The translations under genes and the position numbers were made by a program. A stretch of DNA of 64,000 bases from Roseiflexaceae bacterium (lineage in GTDB: Bacteria > Chloroflexota > Chloroflexia > Chloroflexales > Roseiflexaceae): NCBI GenBank assembly GCA_947474225.1, contig CANJHS010000008.1, positions 1 through 64,000 of the forward strand, written 5' to 3'. Under the pieces are notes generated by a model. That model was not told where the DNA came from. It searched no databases and saw only the letters and a program-made list of their open reading frames with translations. This document shows positions 1-8,876 of this stretch, piece after piece (the first letter of the stretch is position 1; every line of letters starts with the position of its first letter).

Positions 1-731
<731 letters not shown>

Positions 732-879
732 GGCCACTCCCTCTTGTTGTATGGCTACCGCACGCAGCGCGAGGCGGTAGAAGCGATGGACGGCGAGTAG
801 GGTGGGCTGCGTAGACCACACAACAATCCAAAGCCGCCCCGGTAGCTACCGGAACGGCTGGGGGAGTATCGAACAAGGA

Positions 880-1074
880 CTAATGGCCGGTCTGAGCCAT
901 CTTCTTGCGGCGATTGCGTTCAGCGCGGCGACGCTTTTCTTTGCGTTGCTCACTCTTGGAGACAAATTGCATCTTCTCACGGTAGGTTTTGGTGATGCGC
1001 TCGGCCACGACAATCTTGTTGAAACGACGAAGCAACTGTTCGATGCTTTCCCCGTCACGGCGATCGATTTTCAT
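880..1074 (-). CDS. rpsU: 30S ribosomal protein bS21
   Basis: Small-subunit ribosomal protein of 64 residues, the normal length for bS21. It begins M-K-I-D-R-R-D-G-E-S, has the family's E-S-I-E-x-L-L-R-R-F-x-K core, and ends in a very basic tail (K-R-R-R-A-E-R-N-R-R-K-K). An in-frame upstream extension to 1188 exists. The ATG at 1074 is chosen because it gives the canonical start and is preceded on the coding strand by a purine-rich GGAGGGGGG/GAAAGGGG stretch. It lies between prfA and the csaA-like gene, all on the minus strand. Confidence 0.95.
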   Translation of the reverse strand: MKIDRRDGESIEQLLRRFNKIVVAERITKTYREKMQFVSKSEQRKEKRRRAERNRRKKMAQTGH

Positions 1075-1279
1075 GCGCGTAGGGTTTCCCCTTTCACCCC
1101 CCTCCCGAAAACTAGCAGAATTCTTTTTAGTATACGGAGGTAGCGGTACAAATGCAAATCCAATACCGCGGTGCTGTTGCACGCACATGAGGCACGTTCA
1201 CGCAGAGGCGCAGAGTAACAGTGGCAATCAAGGCATCGACAGCAACCATCAGCGCATATGTTCTTGCGACACTCTGCAC

Positions 1280-1356
1280 AACTGATAACTGATAACTGAT
1301 AACTGATAACTGATAACTGATAACTGATAACTGATAACTGATAACTGATAACTGAT
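1280..1356. repeat. Perfect heptanucleotide array, 11 copies
   Basis: Eleven exact head-to-tail copies of AACTGAT (ATCAGTT on the minus strand), 77 bp. The array ends 3 bp from the stop codon of the minus-strand csaA-like gene. On the minus strand it has no stops in any frame and would read S-Y-Q-L-S-V-I repeatedly; on the plus strand it is full of TGA/TAA. The same unit occurs in shorter arrays at 6967-6987 and 29501-29527. It resembles the short tandemly repeated repetitive (STRR) sequences known from cyanobacteria in size and style, but homology is not claimed. Confidence 0.97.
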
Positions 1357-1359
1357 TCC

Positions 1360-1713
1360 TTATCCTGCACGTGCTCCGTTTGGAACCGCAACCTCGGGCA
1401 TGGCCAGCACGGGTTTGATCCCATCCGAAAAGCCGATGTCGAACAGCATCCCCTCCGACACTTCGCCGGCCATCTTTTTGGGCGCCAAGTTGACGATGAA
1501 CAACGCCTGTTTGCCCACGAGTTCCTGCGGGTTGCTGCGCTCTTGTTTGATGCCGGCCAAGATATTCCGCGACATCGAGCCGAAGTTGACCACCAGCTTC
1601 ATGAGTTTGTCGGATTTGGCCACCTCGAGGACCTGCTCGATGGTGCCGACGCGGATGTCGAGTTGGTCGATGATATCGAATGTCGTCACGGCTTTGATTG
1701 GTGCAACGTCCAT
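1360..1713 (-). CDS. tRNA-binding OB-fold protein (CsaA/Trbp111 type)
   Basis: 117-residue stand-alone tRNA-binding domain, homologous to CsaA, Trbp111 and the C-terminal domain of MetRS. These proteins are dimers that bind the outside corner of tRNA, and CsaA has also been linked to secretion or chaperone activity. Visible motifs are D-I-R-V-G-T-I near residue 19, S-R-N-I-L-A-G-I near 48, and the family signature V-N-L-A-P-K-K-M-A-G-E-V-S-E-G-M near 74-89. The ATG at 1713 follows CAGGGAGAAC. It is not fused to MetRS here, so a free protein is likely. The heptamer array begins 3 bp after its stop codon. Confidence 0.9.
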   Translation of the reverse strand: MDVAPIKAVTTFDIIDQLDIRVGTIEQVLEVAKSDKLMKLVVNFGSMSRNILAGIKQERSNPQELVGKQALFIVNLAPKKMAGEVSEGMLFDIGFSDGIKPVLAMPEVAVPNGARAG

Positions 1714-1767
1714 GGTGTTCTCCCTGTATAAATGATGACGCTTGGTGTTCGGAACTACAAATCGGTA

Positions 1768-2601
1768 TCAGGCACGAATGAGCCCCACGCGGCGCAACAA
1801 CGGCAGCATATGCAATGCATCCCAACGCGCCAACGGCTGGTCGGGATGATGTGAATCCGAACCGCCGCTGATGAGCAAGCCGTGTGTTTGCGCCTGCGCG
1901 AGATAAAAATCCACCTGCGCAGCACTATGGGCGGGATAAAACACTTCGATGCCGTCAATGCCCGCTGCAACGAATGTACTGATATCAGCTGCGTCAGCAG
2001 GGATTGCATAGACGCCTTTGGAACGACCAGGATGGGCAATCAATGCCACACCGCCAGCCTCGTGTGCGGCAGCGATGACCTCGGGTACCGATGGCGGATT
2101 ATATGAGCCGACACGCGCCAGCAAAAATCGCATTCCTGCCGCTTCGTCGTCACCGTCGACACGACCAGGCAGATCGTTGTGCGCTGCCAGGGCTGTCGCT
2201 ACCTCGGCGACATTGGTGTGGCGTGACGAATCCTGCACGAATACCGGCAATCGCCACCCCTCGGCGGGTAATTGCTGGATAAGCACGGTGGCATCAGCTG
2301 CATTGCGCGCATCGACTGATTGACACAATGCGAGGACCGCGGGGTGCAGCGGGTCGATGCCGTACATGAGGGTATGCCAGAGTTTGCCGTTGTGCGCGCT
2401 GTCGACCTCGCACCCCGTCACAAAGCCCAGACCCGCTTGGTCGGCAGCAGCGCGCATGGCGACAACCCCGGCGGTGGTGTTGTGATCCGTGATGGAAAAC
2501 ACCGCGACACCAGCGATTTTGAGCGCGAGGATGAGTGTGCCGGGCCGCCAGCTTGAATGATGGGGGAGCGCGTCGGAGTGTATCTGCAGGTCCGCGAGCA
2601 T
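1768..2601 (-). CDS. PHP-domain metal-dependent phosphoesterase
   Basis: 277-residue PHP (polymerase and histidinol phosphatase) protein, of the group that includes 3',5'-nucleoside bisphosphate phosphatase/RNase AM. The metal-binding motifs are largely visible: D-L-Q-I-H-S at residues 4-9, where the first His of the usual H-x-H is Gln; T-D-H-N-T near 38-42; a mid-protein Glu in G-C-E-V-D; A-H-P-G-R near 190; and the C-terminal S-D-S-H-H near 250. The substituted first histidine could alter one metal site. The ATG at 2601 follows GAAGGAAC. Substrate is unknown; nucleotide or oligoribonucleotide phosphate is the family expectation. Confidence 0.88.
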   Translation of the reverse strand: MLADLQIHSDALPHHSSWRPGTLILALKIAGVAVFSITDHNTTAGVVAMRAAADQAGLGFVTGCEVDSAHNGKLWHTLMYGIDPLHPAVLALCQSVDARNAADATVLIQQLPAEGWRLPVFVQDSSRHTNVAEVATALAAHNDLPGRVDGDDEAAGMRFLLARVGSYNPPSVPEVIAAAHEAGGVALIAHPGRSKGVYAIPADAADISTFVAAGIDGIEVFYPAHSAAQVDFYLAQAQTHGLLISGGSDSHHPDQPLARWDALHMLPLLRRVGLIRA

Positions 2602-2632
2602 GGTTCGTTCCTTCTCTGCGCACGCTGCTTTT

Positions 2633-3292
2633 CTACAACGCGAAGTGGCGCATCAATTCCTCGTAATCCTGCACAATCACATCGGGCTTGGCTACAGCCA
2701 GTTCTGCTGCGGTATGGGTCGTGGCGATGGCGACGGTGTACATGCCAGAATCACGGACCGATTGCAACCCGGCAAAGCTATCTTCGATGCCGATACACTG
2801 CTGCGGCGCATGACCCAAACGACGGGCTGCCTCGATAAAAATATCCGGTGCTGGTTTGCCGTGCTTGACCTCGGCACCGAGGGTGATTGCACCGAAGTAG
2901 TTGGGGAGTTGCAGGCGATCCAACGTCGGTCCGACATTGCCGTGTGGCGCCGAGGTGGCAATCGCCGAGCCCAACCCGTGCGTATCCATCTGCTTCAGAA
3001 ATGCGTGCAACCCTTTGACCGGATGCACGTGGTGCATCAGGGTACGGTAGAGCGATTCTTTTTCGTCGGCATAGGCGAGCAGTTCTGCCTCGGACAATTG
3101 GCGACCGAACAGGATGGGGAAAATCTCGCTGTTGCGCTTCCCCGAAAGGCCTGCAATTGTTGCTTCGTCGGGCGTTGCGATGCGATATTTGTCACGAAAA
3201 ATAGTAAAGGCTTCTTCGTGGAGATGCATATTGGGCGTCAGCGTGCCGTCCATGTCGAAGACAACGGCTTTGTAGTCTGAGAGTCGTGGCAT
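2633..3292 (-). CDS. HAD-superfamily phosphatase/phosphomutase-like
   Basis: 219-residue HAD hydrolase with a beta-phosphoglucomutase-type helical cap. Motif I is V-V-F-D-M-D-G-T-L-T (residues 10-19, nucleophile Asp first), motif II is the Ser/Thr of I-A-T-S-A-P, motif III a Lys in V-K-H-G-K-P-A-P-D, and motif IV I-E-D-S-F-A-G. The ATG at 3292 is preferred over the in-frame ATG at 3325 because GGAGG lies 7 nt upstream of it. The longer form would overlap the smc stop by 4 bp but has no ribosome-binding site. It follows smc directly and is probably cotranscribed. The substrate cannot be read from sequence. Confidence 0.88.
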   Translation of the reverse strand: MPRLSDYKAVVFDMDGTLTPNMHLHEEAFTIFRDKYRIATPDEATIAGLSGKRNSEIFPILFGRQLSEAELLAYADEKESLYRTLMHHVHPVKGLHAFLKQMDTHGLGSAIATSAPHGNVGPTLDRLQLPNYFGAITLGAEVKHGKPAPDIFIEAARRLGHAPQQCIGIEDSFAGLQSVRDSGMYTVAIATTHTAAELAVAKPDVIVQDYEELMRHFAL

Positions 3293-3321
3293 AGGGGGAC
3301 CTCCATGTGTGAGCGCTACGC

Positions 3322-6300
3322 TCATTTGAGATGCGGGGCGACGGTAATGAGTTCGTCGAGGCGGAGCGATAGCACGCGTGAGGCACTATCGTCACCCATC
3401 GATACACCATAGATAGAATCTGCAATCTCGATGGTGCCACGGTTATGCGTCACCACCACGAATTGTGACGTCGAGCGTAAGTCATCCAAGGCAGCCCTGA
3501 AGCGTGCCACATTGGCTTCATCGAGTGCTGCATCGACTTCGTCGAGCACACAAAACGGCGTCGGCTTGACTTTGAGAATGGCAAACAAGAGTGCCGCAGC
3601 GGTCAACGACCGTTCGCCTCCCGACAACAACGACAAATTCTGCTGGCGCTTGCCCGGCGGGCGGGCGTTTATCTCGATGCCGATGTCGTCGAGTGCACCG
3701 CCATCGCCCGTCTTGGTGAGTTCGAGGCTGGCACTGCCGCCGCCAAACATAATCTGGAAGGTCTGTGTGAACTCGCGTGCGACAGCACCAAAGGTTAGTT
3801 CGAAGTTCGCACGCATCGTCGCGTCGAGCTCTTTGATCAGCTCATTCAGACTGCCAGCGGCAGAGCGGAGGTCGGCGACCTGCGTATTCATGAAGGTATA
3901 GCGCTCGTTTGCTTCGTCGAATTCCTCCAGCGCGAGAGGATTGACGGGGCCGAGACGCTGGAGTTGATTGCGGTAGGTGGTCAACTGCTGGTTGAGCGTG
4001 GTCTCGTCGCCTTCGATGGGCTCGGCCGTATGACTGAGCACACCCATGTCGTACCCCTCGCTGGTGGCGCGTTCGTGCAAGACCGAGATACGGTCGTTGG
4101 CGCGTTCGAGGGTCAAAGAAGCCCGACTAGCGTCAGACTCGGCTGCGCGGAGCGCCGTCATCAGCTGTTGTTCGGCGCCTTCTTGTTCGGGCAATAATGC
4201 TTCGGCCGCTTTGAGTTCGGCTTCGAGCGGGGTAATCCGCGTCTGGATAGCAGCTATTTCGGCCTGGACCGTGACCAATTCGTGCTCGTACCCCTCGGTC
4301 TCACGCGTTATTTTGATGGCTTCGCCGGCGAGTTCATCGGTGCGTGCTTGCCGTTGGCTCATGGTGTGCAGGAGGGCTGCCCGCCGTTGTTCGGCGGCCT
4401 GGATGGTCGCCATGGTAGCCCGGACGTGGCCTTCGGCATCGGTCAACTGTTGTTGCACAGCTGCACGTTGATCGTCCTCGGCATAACTCTGTTCGATGAG
4501 GGTTTGTTCGGCGCGGTATGCTTCATCCAACGCCGTGCGCTGGATTTGTTGTTGTGCCGACAAATCGAGGAGTTCTTGATTGAGTTGGGCAATTTGGGCA
4601 CTCGAGTCGGCTTGACGTTGGCCTGCCTGCGAGGCTTGCTGGCTGACCAACGCGACATCTGCCTCAGCCTTGTTGTAGGCACGCAGCGCCCCTTCACGTG
4701 CCTGGGCAGCCTGTTGCACCGCGACTTGGTCGTCTTGGCGGGCAAGTTCGTGTTGTTGGAGGCGTTGTTCGAGCTGCTGGATGGTCGTCCCGGCGCGGGC
4801 CACCACTACCGTCAGCCGATCGACGTCGGCTTTTGCTTTGTCGACTTCGATGGGCAGCTCGCGTAGGTTGCGCTCTCGCTGGAGAGTCCCGCCGTCGCGC
4901 ACTTGTGCGCCACCGGTTAATGAACCACCGCTACTAACCTGTTCACCACCAGTGGTGACGATCTGCCAGCCACTGCCGATACGCTTTATTTCTGCCCGGG
5001 CAACATCCAAGGTATCGACGATGAGCGTCCGACCAAGCAAATAGTCCAAAATGATGCGGTATTTGGCAGGAATGTCGACCAACTGTGATGCCACCCCGAG
5101 GACCCCGGGCGCATGCGACGGTGCGCGCGTCTCGCCACTCTGGCGAATCGTGTCGAGTGGCAGGAACGTGGCACGACCTTGGTTATTCTTTTTGAGGGCG
5201 GCAATTGCCGCCTCGGCATCGTCCCACCGGTCGGCCACGATGTGTTGCAGGCGCGCGCCGAGGGAGGTCTCGATGGCGAGTTCGAGGTGTTGCGGGGCGG
5301 TAATGAGCGAAGACACCAGCGCAAAGTCACGATTCGTACGCTCGGCGTAGTCCATCGCTGCTTTGACACCCTGGGCGACACCACCATGGCTACGCACAAT
5401 TTGGAGGAGTGCCTGGTAGCGCGAGTCGACCTGATTATGGGTCCGCCGTGCGTCGGTCAAGGCTTCTTCGTTGACCCCACGTTCGGCACGCAAGACGTCA
5501 ATCTCGGTGCGCAACGTCGTGATGGTCTGTTCGCGCTCTGCGGCACGTGTCTGCGCCGTTGTGTAGCCCTGGGTAGTCTCTTCGACATGCAGTTGCTGTG
5601 CACGGAGCGCCTGTTGGGCTTGTTCTACGAGCGCGGATTCGTTTTGTTGTGACGAATCGAGTTGCGACAAGAGTTCTTGGAGGCGTTCGAGCTGACGCTG
5701 CCGCTCGCGGATAGCCCCAGCAGTCGCCGCCTCGGCTCGTTGTGCCGCATCGACAGTCGTGCGCAATGCGCGCCGGCGTTCGTTGTAGCTGACGCGGCCG
5801 CGGTCGAGTTCGTCGATGGTCGCCTGATGCGCCGCACGGGCGTCGGTCTGTTGGCCGACGGTGACCTGCAACGCGACGACTTCGGCTTCGACCGCGGCCT
5901 GTTGCGATTCTGCATCACGCACCGTCTGTTCGTATTCGATACCGCGTTGCTGGACCGCCTTGATGCGCTCGGCGGCCACGGCGATGGAGCGTTGCAATCC
6001 TTCTGCACGGGTATGCAACCGGCTCCCCTCGCCATATATGGTGCCGATGTGTTCACGCAGTTCACGAATCTGGGTCCGTGCGGCCCCGATGCGTTCGTTC
6101 AAGGCATCGCGTTGTGCTTGCACGTTGGCGAGCATCTGTTGTGCCGTGGCCGCATCGTGTGTGGCAGTGCCTAATGAGGTATTGGCGATAACGTCTTGGA
6201 GCCGCAAGAGTTTGATTTGGGTCGTATCGAGTTCGTGCTTGATGTCACGGTACTGTTTCGCTGCACCGGCCTGGCGCTTGAGGCTGCGGATGCGTGGTTC

Positions 6301-6885
6301 GAGTTCGACCAACACGTCTTCGCAGCGACTGACATTTGTGTCGGTCTCACGGAGGCGTTTCATCGCATCATTGCGGCGCTGTTCATGCACCGAAATATCA
6401 GCAGCGTCTTCGAACAAGCGCCGCCGTTCTTCGGGGCGCAAATCGAGGACATTATCGACGAGACCTTGATTGATAATCGTATACGAGCCACCGAGGCTGG
6501 CGGTCGCTTCTTGGATGTCACGCAAGCGTACCTTGGCGCGATTGATGAAGTATTCGTGGTCGCCCGAACGGGTAATCCGGCGCGTAATGGTGACGGTATC
6601 AAAGGCAACCGGCAGCGTGCGGTCGGTATTGTCGATGGTCAGTGAGACTTCCGCGAAGCCCGATGCGGCGCGCTTGGCACCACCACCAAATATCAGGTCT
6701 TCGCTCTTTCGGCTACGCAACATCGCCTGCGACTGCTCACCCAATACCCAACGGATGGCATCGACGACGTTGCTCTTGCCGCTCCCGTTCGGGCCGACAA
6801 TGGCTGATACCCCCGGTCGGAATTCGAACGAAGTACGCGAGGCAAATGTCTTAAATCCATGTATTTCGAGTCGCTTGAGATACAA
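3322..6885 (-). CDS. smc: Chromosome partition protein SMC
   Basis: Full-length SMC ATPase (1187 residues) that organises and segregates the chromosome with ScpA/ScpB. It has the canonical N-terminus Y-L-K-R-L-E-I-H-G-F-K, Walker A G-P-N-G-S-G-K-S near residues 32-39, a long Gln/Ala/Glu-rich coiled coil, a hinge with the G-G-x-x-G pattern near 640-670 (T-T-G-G-E-Q-V-S-S-G-G-S), a second coiled coil, the ABC signature L-S-G-G-E-R near 1093, and Walker B F-C-V-L-D-E-V-D. The start is TTG at 6885, fixed by the conserved N-terminus and a CGGAG upstream. No scpA or scpB gene is nearby. Confidence 0.97.
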   Translation of the reverse strand: MYLKRLEIHGFKTFASRTSFEFRPGVSAIVGPNGSGKSNVVDAIRWVLGEQSQAMLRSRKSEDLIFGGGAKRAASGFAEVSLTIDNTDRTLPVAFDTVTITRRITRSGDHEYFINRAKVRLRDIQEATASLGGSYTIINQGLVDNVLDLRPEERRRLFEDAADISVHEQRRNDAMKRLRETDTNVSRCEDVLVELEPRIRSLKRQAGAAKQYRDIKHELDTTQIKLLRLQDVIANTSLGTATHDAATAQQMLANVQAQRDALNERIGAARTQIRELREHIGTIYGEGSRLHTRAEGLQRSIAVAAERIKAVQQRGIEYEQTVRDAESQQAAVEAEVVALQVTVGQQTDARAAHQATIDELDRGRVSYNERRRALRTTVDAAQRAEAATAGAIRERQRQLERLQELLSQLDSSQQNESALVEQAQQALRAQQLHVEETTQGYTTAQTRAAEREQTITTLRTEIDVLRAERGVNEEALTDARRTHNQVDSRYQALLQIVRSHGGVAQGVKAAMDYAERTNRDFALVSSLITAPQHLELAIETSLGARLQHIVADRWDDAEAAIAALKKNNQGRATFLPLDTIRQSGETRAPSHAPGVLGVASQLVDIPAKYRIILDYLLGRTLIVDTLDVARAEIKRIGSGWQIVTTGGEQVSSGGSLTGGAQVRDGGTLQRERNLRELPIEVDKAKADVDRLTVVVARAGTTIQQLEQRLQQHELARQDDQVAVQQAAQAREGALRAYNKAEADVALVSQQASQAGQRQADSSAQIAQLNQELLDLSAQQQIQRTALDEAYRAEQTLIEQSYAEDDQRAAVQQQLTDAEGHVRATMATIQAAEQRRAALLHTMSQRQARTDELAGEAIKITRETEGYEHELVTVQAEIAAIQTRITPLEAELKAAEALLPEQEGAEQQLMTALRAAESDASRASLTLERANDRISVLHERATSEGYDMGVLSHTAEPIEGDETTLNQQLTTYRNQLQRLGPVNPLALEEFDEANERYTFMNTQVADLRSAAGSLNELIKELDATMRANFELTFGAVAREFTQTFQIMFGGGSASLELTKTGDGGALDDIGIEINARPPGKRQQNLSLLSGGERSLTAAALLFAILKVKPTPFCVLDEVDAALDEANVARFRAALDDLRSTSQFVVVTHNRGTIEIADSIYGVSMGDDSASRVLSLRLDELITVAPHLK

Positions 6886-6931
6886 TCCCGCTGCTCCGTC
6901 TGCTCAACCGTACCTCACAGTATAACAGGAT

Positions 6932-6987
6932 AGGTTACAGGGTACAGGTTTCAGGTTTGAGGTAGGTATCAGTTATCAGTTATCAGT
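6932..6987 (+). repeat. Composite heptad array, two unit types in one register
   Basis: Eight consecutive heptanucleotides in unbroken 7-nt phase. Five are AGGTTAC-like (AGGTTAC, AGGGTAC, AGGTTTC, AGGTTTG, AGGTAGG), and three are exact TATCAGT. It lies between the smc start and the DUF4287 gene. Its orientation is opposite to the array at 7041-7075, so ATCAG and CTGAT elements of the two arrays can pair in a transcript of the minus strand. Confidence 0.8.
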
Positions 6988-7040
6988 TTTGAGAGCCAGA
7001 CCAGAAGCAATGCACATCACTCATTTCTAACTCACTCAAA

Positions 7041-7075
7041 CTGATTTCTGATTTCTGCTTACTGATTACTGCTTT
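7041..7075 (-). repeat. Degenerate heptad array overlapping a stop codon
   Basis: Five heptanucleotides in phase on the plus strand: CTGATTT, CTGATTT, CTGCTTA, CTGATTA, CTGCTTT. Read on the minus strand they are ATCAG-type units. The TAA stop of the minus-strand DUF4287 gene (7059-7061) lies inside the third unit, so the array encodes that protein's last residues (S-S-N-Q) and continues past it. Confidence 0.7.
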
Positions 7076-7274
7076 GCTGTTGCGCCAAATACCCAACAAT
7101 CGCATTTGCATGGCCATGGCCCATGGCGTAGGTCTCTTTGAGGTGATTGACTTTTTCCATGTGTTTGATGTCACCGAGTGCCCGGACAATTTCAAACCAG
7201 TATGCAACGGGATGCCCATATTTCTTTTCAATAGACGGGAAATACGAAGCCGGACCATATACTTTCTCACTCAT
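7059..7274 (-). CDS. DUF4287-type small protein
   Basis: 71-residue cytosolic protein of the DUF4287 kind. Family features seen are the S-Y-F-P-S-I-E-K-K-Y-G-H-P-V block near residues 10-24 and K-x-x-Y-A-M-G-H-G-H-A-N-A-I-V near 48-60. Function of the family is not established. The ATG at 7274 is chosen over an upstream in-frame start because GAGAAGGGGAAG precedes it and the conserved domain begins here. The last residues (Q-Q-Q-S-S-N-Q) are encoded by a heptanucleotide array rather than by conserved family sequence. Confidence 0.8.
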   Translation of the reverse strand: MSEKVYGPASYFPSIEKKYGHPVAYWFEIVRALGDIKHMEKVNHLKETYAMGHGHANAIVGYLAQQQSSNQ

Positions 7275-7395
7275 CTGCTTCCCCTTCTCGATATTTCGCG
7301 TGTCTATTTTACCCCATCTAAGAAACGCGCATAGGTCAACCGTATACAATCCCTACAACATCCGAACTGATAACTATTCACATATAATTCATAGC

Positions 7396-7866
7396 ATGAA
7401 TACAATAGCAACCACATTGACACGCACTTCTGGGCTACCGCTGGCTGCAGTCTATACCCACCTGATAGGCTGCGATGCAACGCGCATGTTCCTTCCCGTC
7501 GGCGCACTCCCGGGCGTCGCTGCAGTGCGTTTGCACACGGGGAGCTGGGCACAAACCGGCGACGCACGCACCATCACCCTCACCGATGGCAGCATTGCCC
7601 GCGAAGCGTTGACCGACGTCGCCGCCCCGCACACCTTCACCTATACAGTTAATGCGTATACCAGTGTGTTGCGCCTCTTGGTCAGTCACGGTGCATCGAC
7701 GTTCACCTGCAGCCCGACAGCACATGGTGGTACCCTGATCGTGTGGACATACGCCTATACTCCCCGTTCGCTGCTGGTCAAACCGTTGGTGTGGCTCGTC
7801 CGTGCGTTTCTATGGCAACGCTACATGATGGCTGCATTTGACCGCATGATGGCAGATCTTTCGTAA
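7396..7866 (+). CDS. START/SRPBCC-like lipid- or ligand-binding protein
   Basis: 156 residues with a polyketide-cyclase/SRPBCC look: an N-terminal strand region, central T-L-T-D-G-S-I-A-R-E and F-T-Y-T-V-N-A-Y strands, and a C-terminal amphipathic helix (V-R-A-F-L-W-Q-R-Y-M-M-A-A-F-D-R-M) that usually caps the ligand cavity. There is no signal peptide. It heads a close-packed plus-strand run with gaps of 21, 14 and 9 bp to the next three genes, so it is probably the first gene of an operon. No catalytic residues can be assigned and the ligand is unknown. The family call is moderate. Confidence 0.6.
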   Translation: MNTIATTLTRTSGLPLAAVYTHLIGCDATRMFLPVGALPGVAAVRLHTGSWAQTGDARTITLTDGSIAREALTDVAAPHTFTYTVNAYTSVLRLLVSHGASTFTCSPTAHGGTLIVWTYAYTPRSLLVKPLVWLVRAFLWQRYMMAAFDRMMADLS

Positions 7867-7887
7867 TAACCAACAGAATCGAGCCCC

Positions 7888-8340
7888 ATGGACGCTGCAT
7901 CATACACTGCTGTTTTCTACATCCGCGCCACCTCCGAGGCCGTCTGGGATGCGCTGACCAGCGCCGACAAAACCCAAACCTATTGGCATGACACCCGCCT
8001 CGAATCGACCTGGCAGGTGGGTGCCGAATTGCTCTTTGTCCGCAACGGCGCAGTGACCGACCGCAACGTTGTCCTCGAAGTCGTCGAACCACAACTCCTG
8101 CGTTATTCGTTCAAGCCCTTGTTCGCTGATTTTGCTGCCGAACAACCCTCGCGCGTCAGCATCTTCCTCGACCACGACAACGGCGTGACTCGTTTGACCA
8201 TTCACCACGATGAATTCGCCCCGCAGAGCAGCGTGCTCCCCGCGGTACGCGTCGGTTGGCCGATGATACTGAGTAGCCTCAAATCCCTGCTCGAATGCGG
8301 TGCCCCACTCCCGCTGGCGACCTTCCCACCCAATGCCTAA
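7888..8340 (+). CDS. SRPBCC (AHSA1/activator-of-Hsp90-like) protein
   Basis: 150-residue SRPBCC-fold protein. It starts with the typical F-Y-I-R-A-T-S-E-A-V-W-D-A-L-T strand/helix, followed by T-Q-T-Y-W-H, L-E-S-T-W-Q-V-G-A-E near residue 45, V-V-E-P-Q-L-L-R-Y-S-F near 75, and a C-terminal helix V-G-W-P-M-I-L-S-S-L-K-S-L-L-E. This matches the AHSA1 domain widespread in bacteria, where it binds hydrophobic ligands or modulates partners. It is 21 bp downstream of a second START-like gene. The specific ligand cannot be predicted. Confidence 0.82.
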   Translation: MDAASYTAVFYIRATSEAVWDALTSADKTQTYWHDTRLESTWQVGAELLFVRNGAVTDRNVVLEVVEPQLLRYSFKPLFADFAAEQPSRVSIFLDHDNGVTRLTIHHDEFAPQSSVLPAVRVGWPMILSSLKSLLECGAPLPLATFPPNA

Positions 8341-8354
8341 TGTAGGAGAATCAT

Positions 8355-8867
8355 ATGCGCACGTCACACGCAGTATTTTTCGTCGACCTCCAACAAAACC
8401 AAATCGACCCCCAGTGGGGCATCCCACAGCCCGATGTATTTATGGCCCGCATGCACGCCGCCCTCGCCGACGCCCGGGCGCACGGTGACCTCGTCGTTCA
8501 CATCCAACACGACGGCCCTGCAGATGAGCCCGATGCGCCGTTCACCTTTATGTGGGAGCTCATCCAGACACCCTTACCAAACGAGCGCGTCTTCCGCAAA
8601 ACCGTCTTCAGCGCATTTGCAGAAAATCCCGACCTGCTCGCGCACCTGCAGGCACATCACGTCACCGACGTCACCATCATCGGTGTGCAGTCCGAATACT
8701 GCATCCAAGCCAATGCCCGCGCCGCCCAGGCAGCCGGATTCACCGTCCACGTCCCTGCCGGTATGCATAGCACCCTGAACGGCGACGTCAGTGCAGCCGA
8801 AATGACCGCCACTATCCATGCCCAACTCGTCGCCGAAGGCATCAGCGAGCGGCCCTACCACACCTAA
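8355..8867 (+). CDS. Isochorismatase-like cysteine hydrolase
   Basis: 170-residue member of the isochorismatase superfamily (nicotinamidase, carbamoylases). The likely catalytic triad is visible: Asp in F-F-V-D-L-Q near residue 11, Lys in F-R-K-T-V-F-S-A-F near 81, and Cys in G-V-Q-S-E-Y-C-I-Q-A-N near 115. A cis-peptide-like V-Q segment precedes the nucleophile region. The ATG at 8355 follows TAGGAGAATC. It lies 14 bp after the AHSA1-like gene, in the same operon. Substrate is undetermined; an amide or ureido compound is the family expectation. Confidence 0.88.
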   Translation: MRTSHAVFFVDLQQNQIDPQWGIPQPDVFMARMHAALADARAHGDLVVHIQHDGPADEPDAPFTFMWELIQTPLPNERVFRKTVFSAFAENPDLLAHLQAHHVTDVTIIGVQSEYCIQANARAAQAAGFTVHVPAGMHSTLNGDVSAAEMTATIHAQLVAEGISERPYHT

Positions 8868-8876
8868 CGAGGACCT

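Noticed and set aside
1280-1356. Possible CRISPR array
   Set aside because: The unit is 7 bp with no spacers; it is a simple tandem repeat.
1127-1825. Long minus-strand open frame containing repeated S-Y-Q-L-S-V-I
   Set aside because: It exists because the heptamer array has no stops on that strand. It runs antisense-in-frame-shift through the real csaA-like gene and has no domain.
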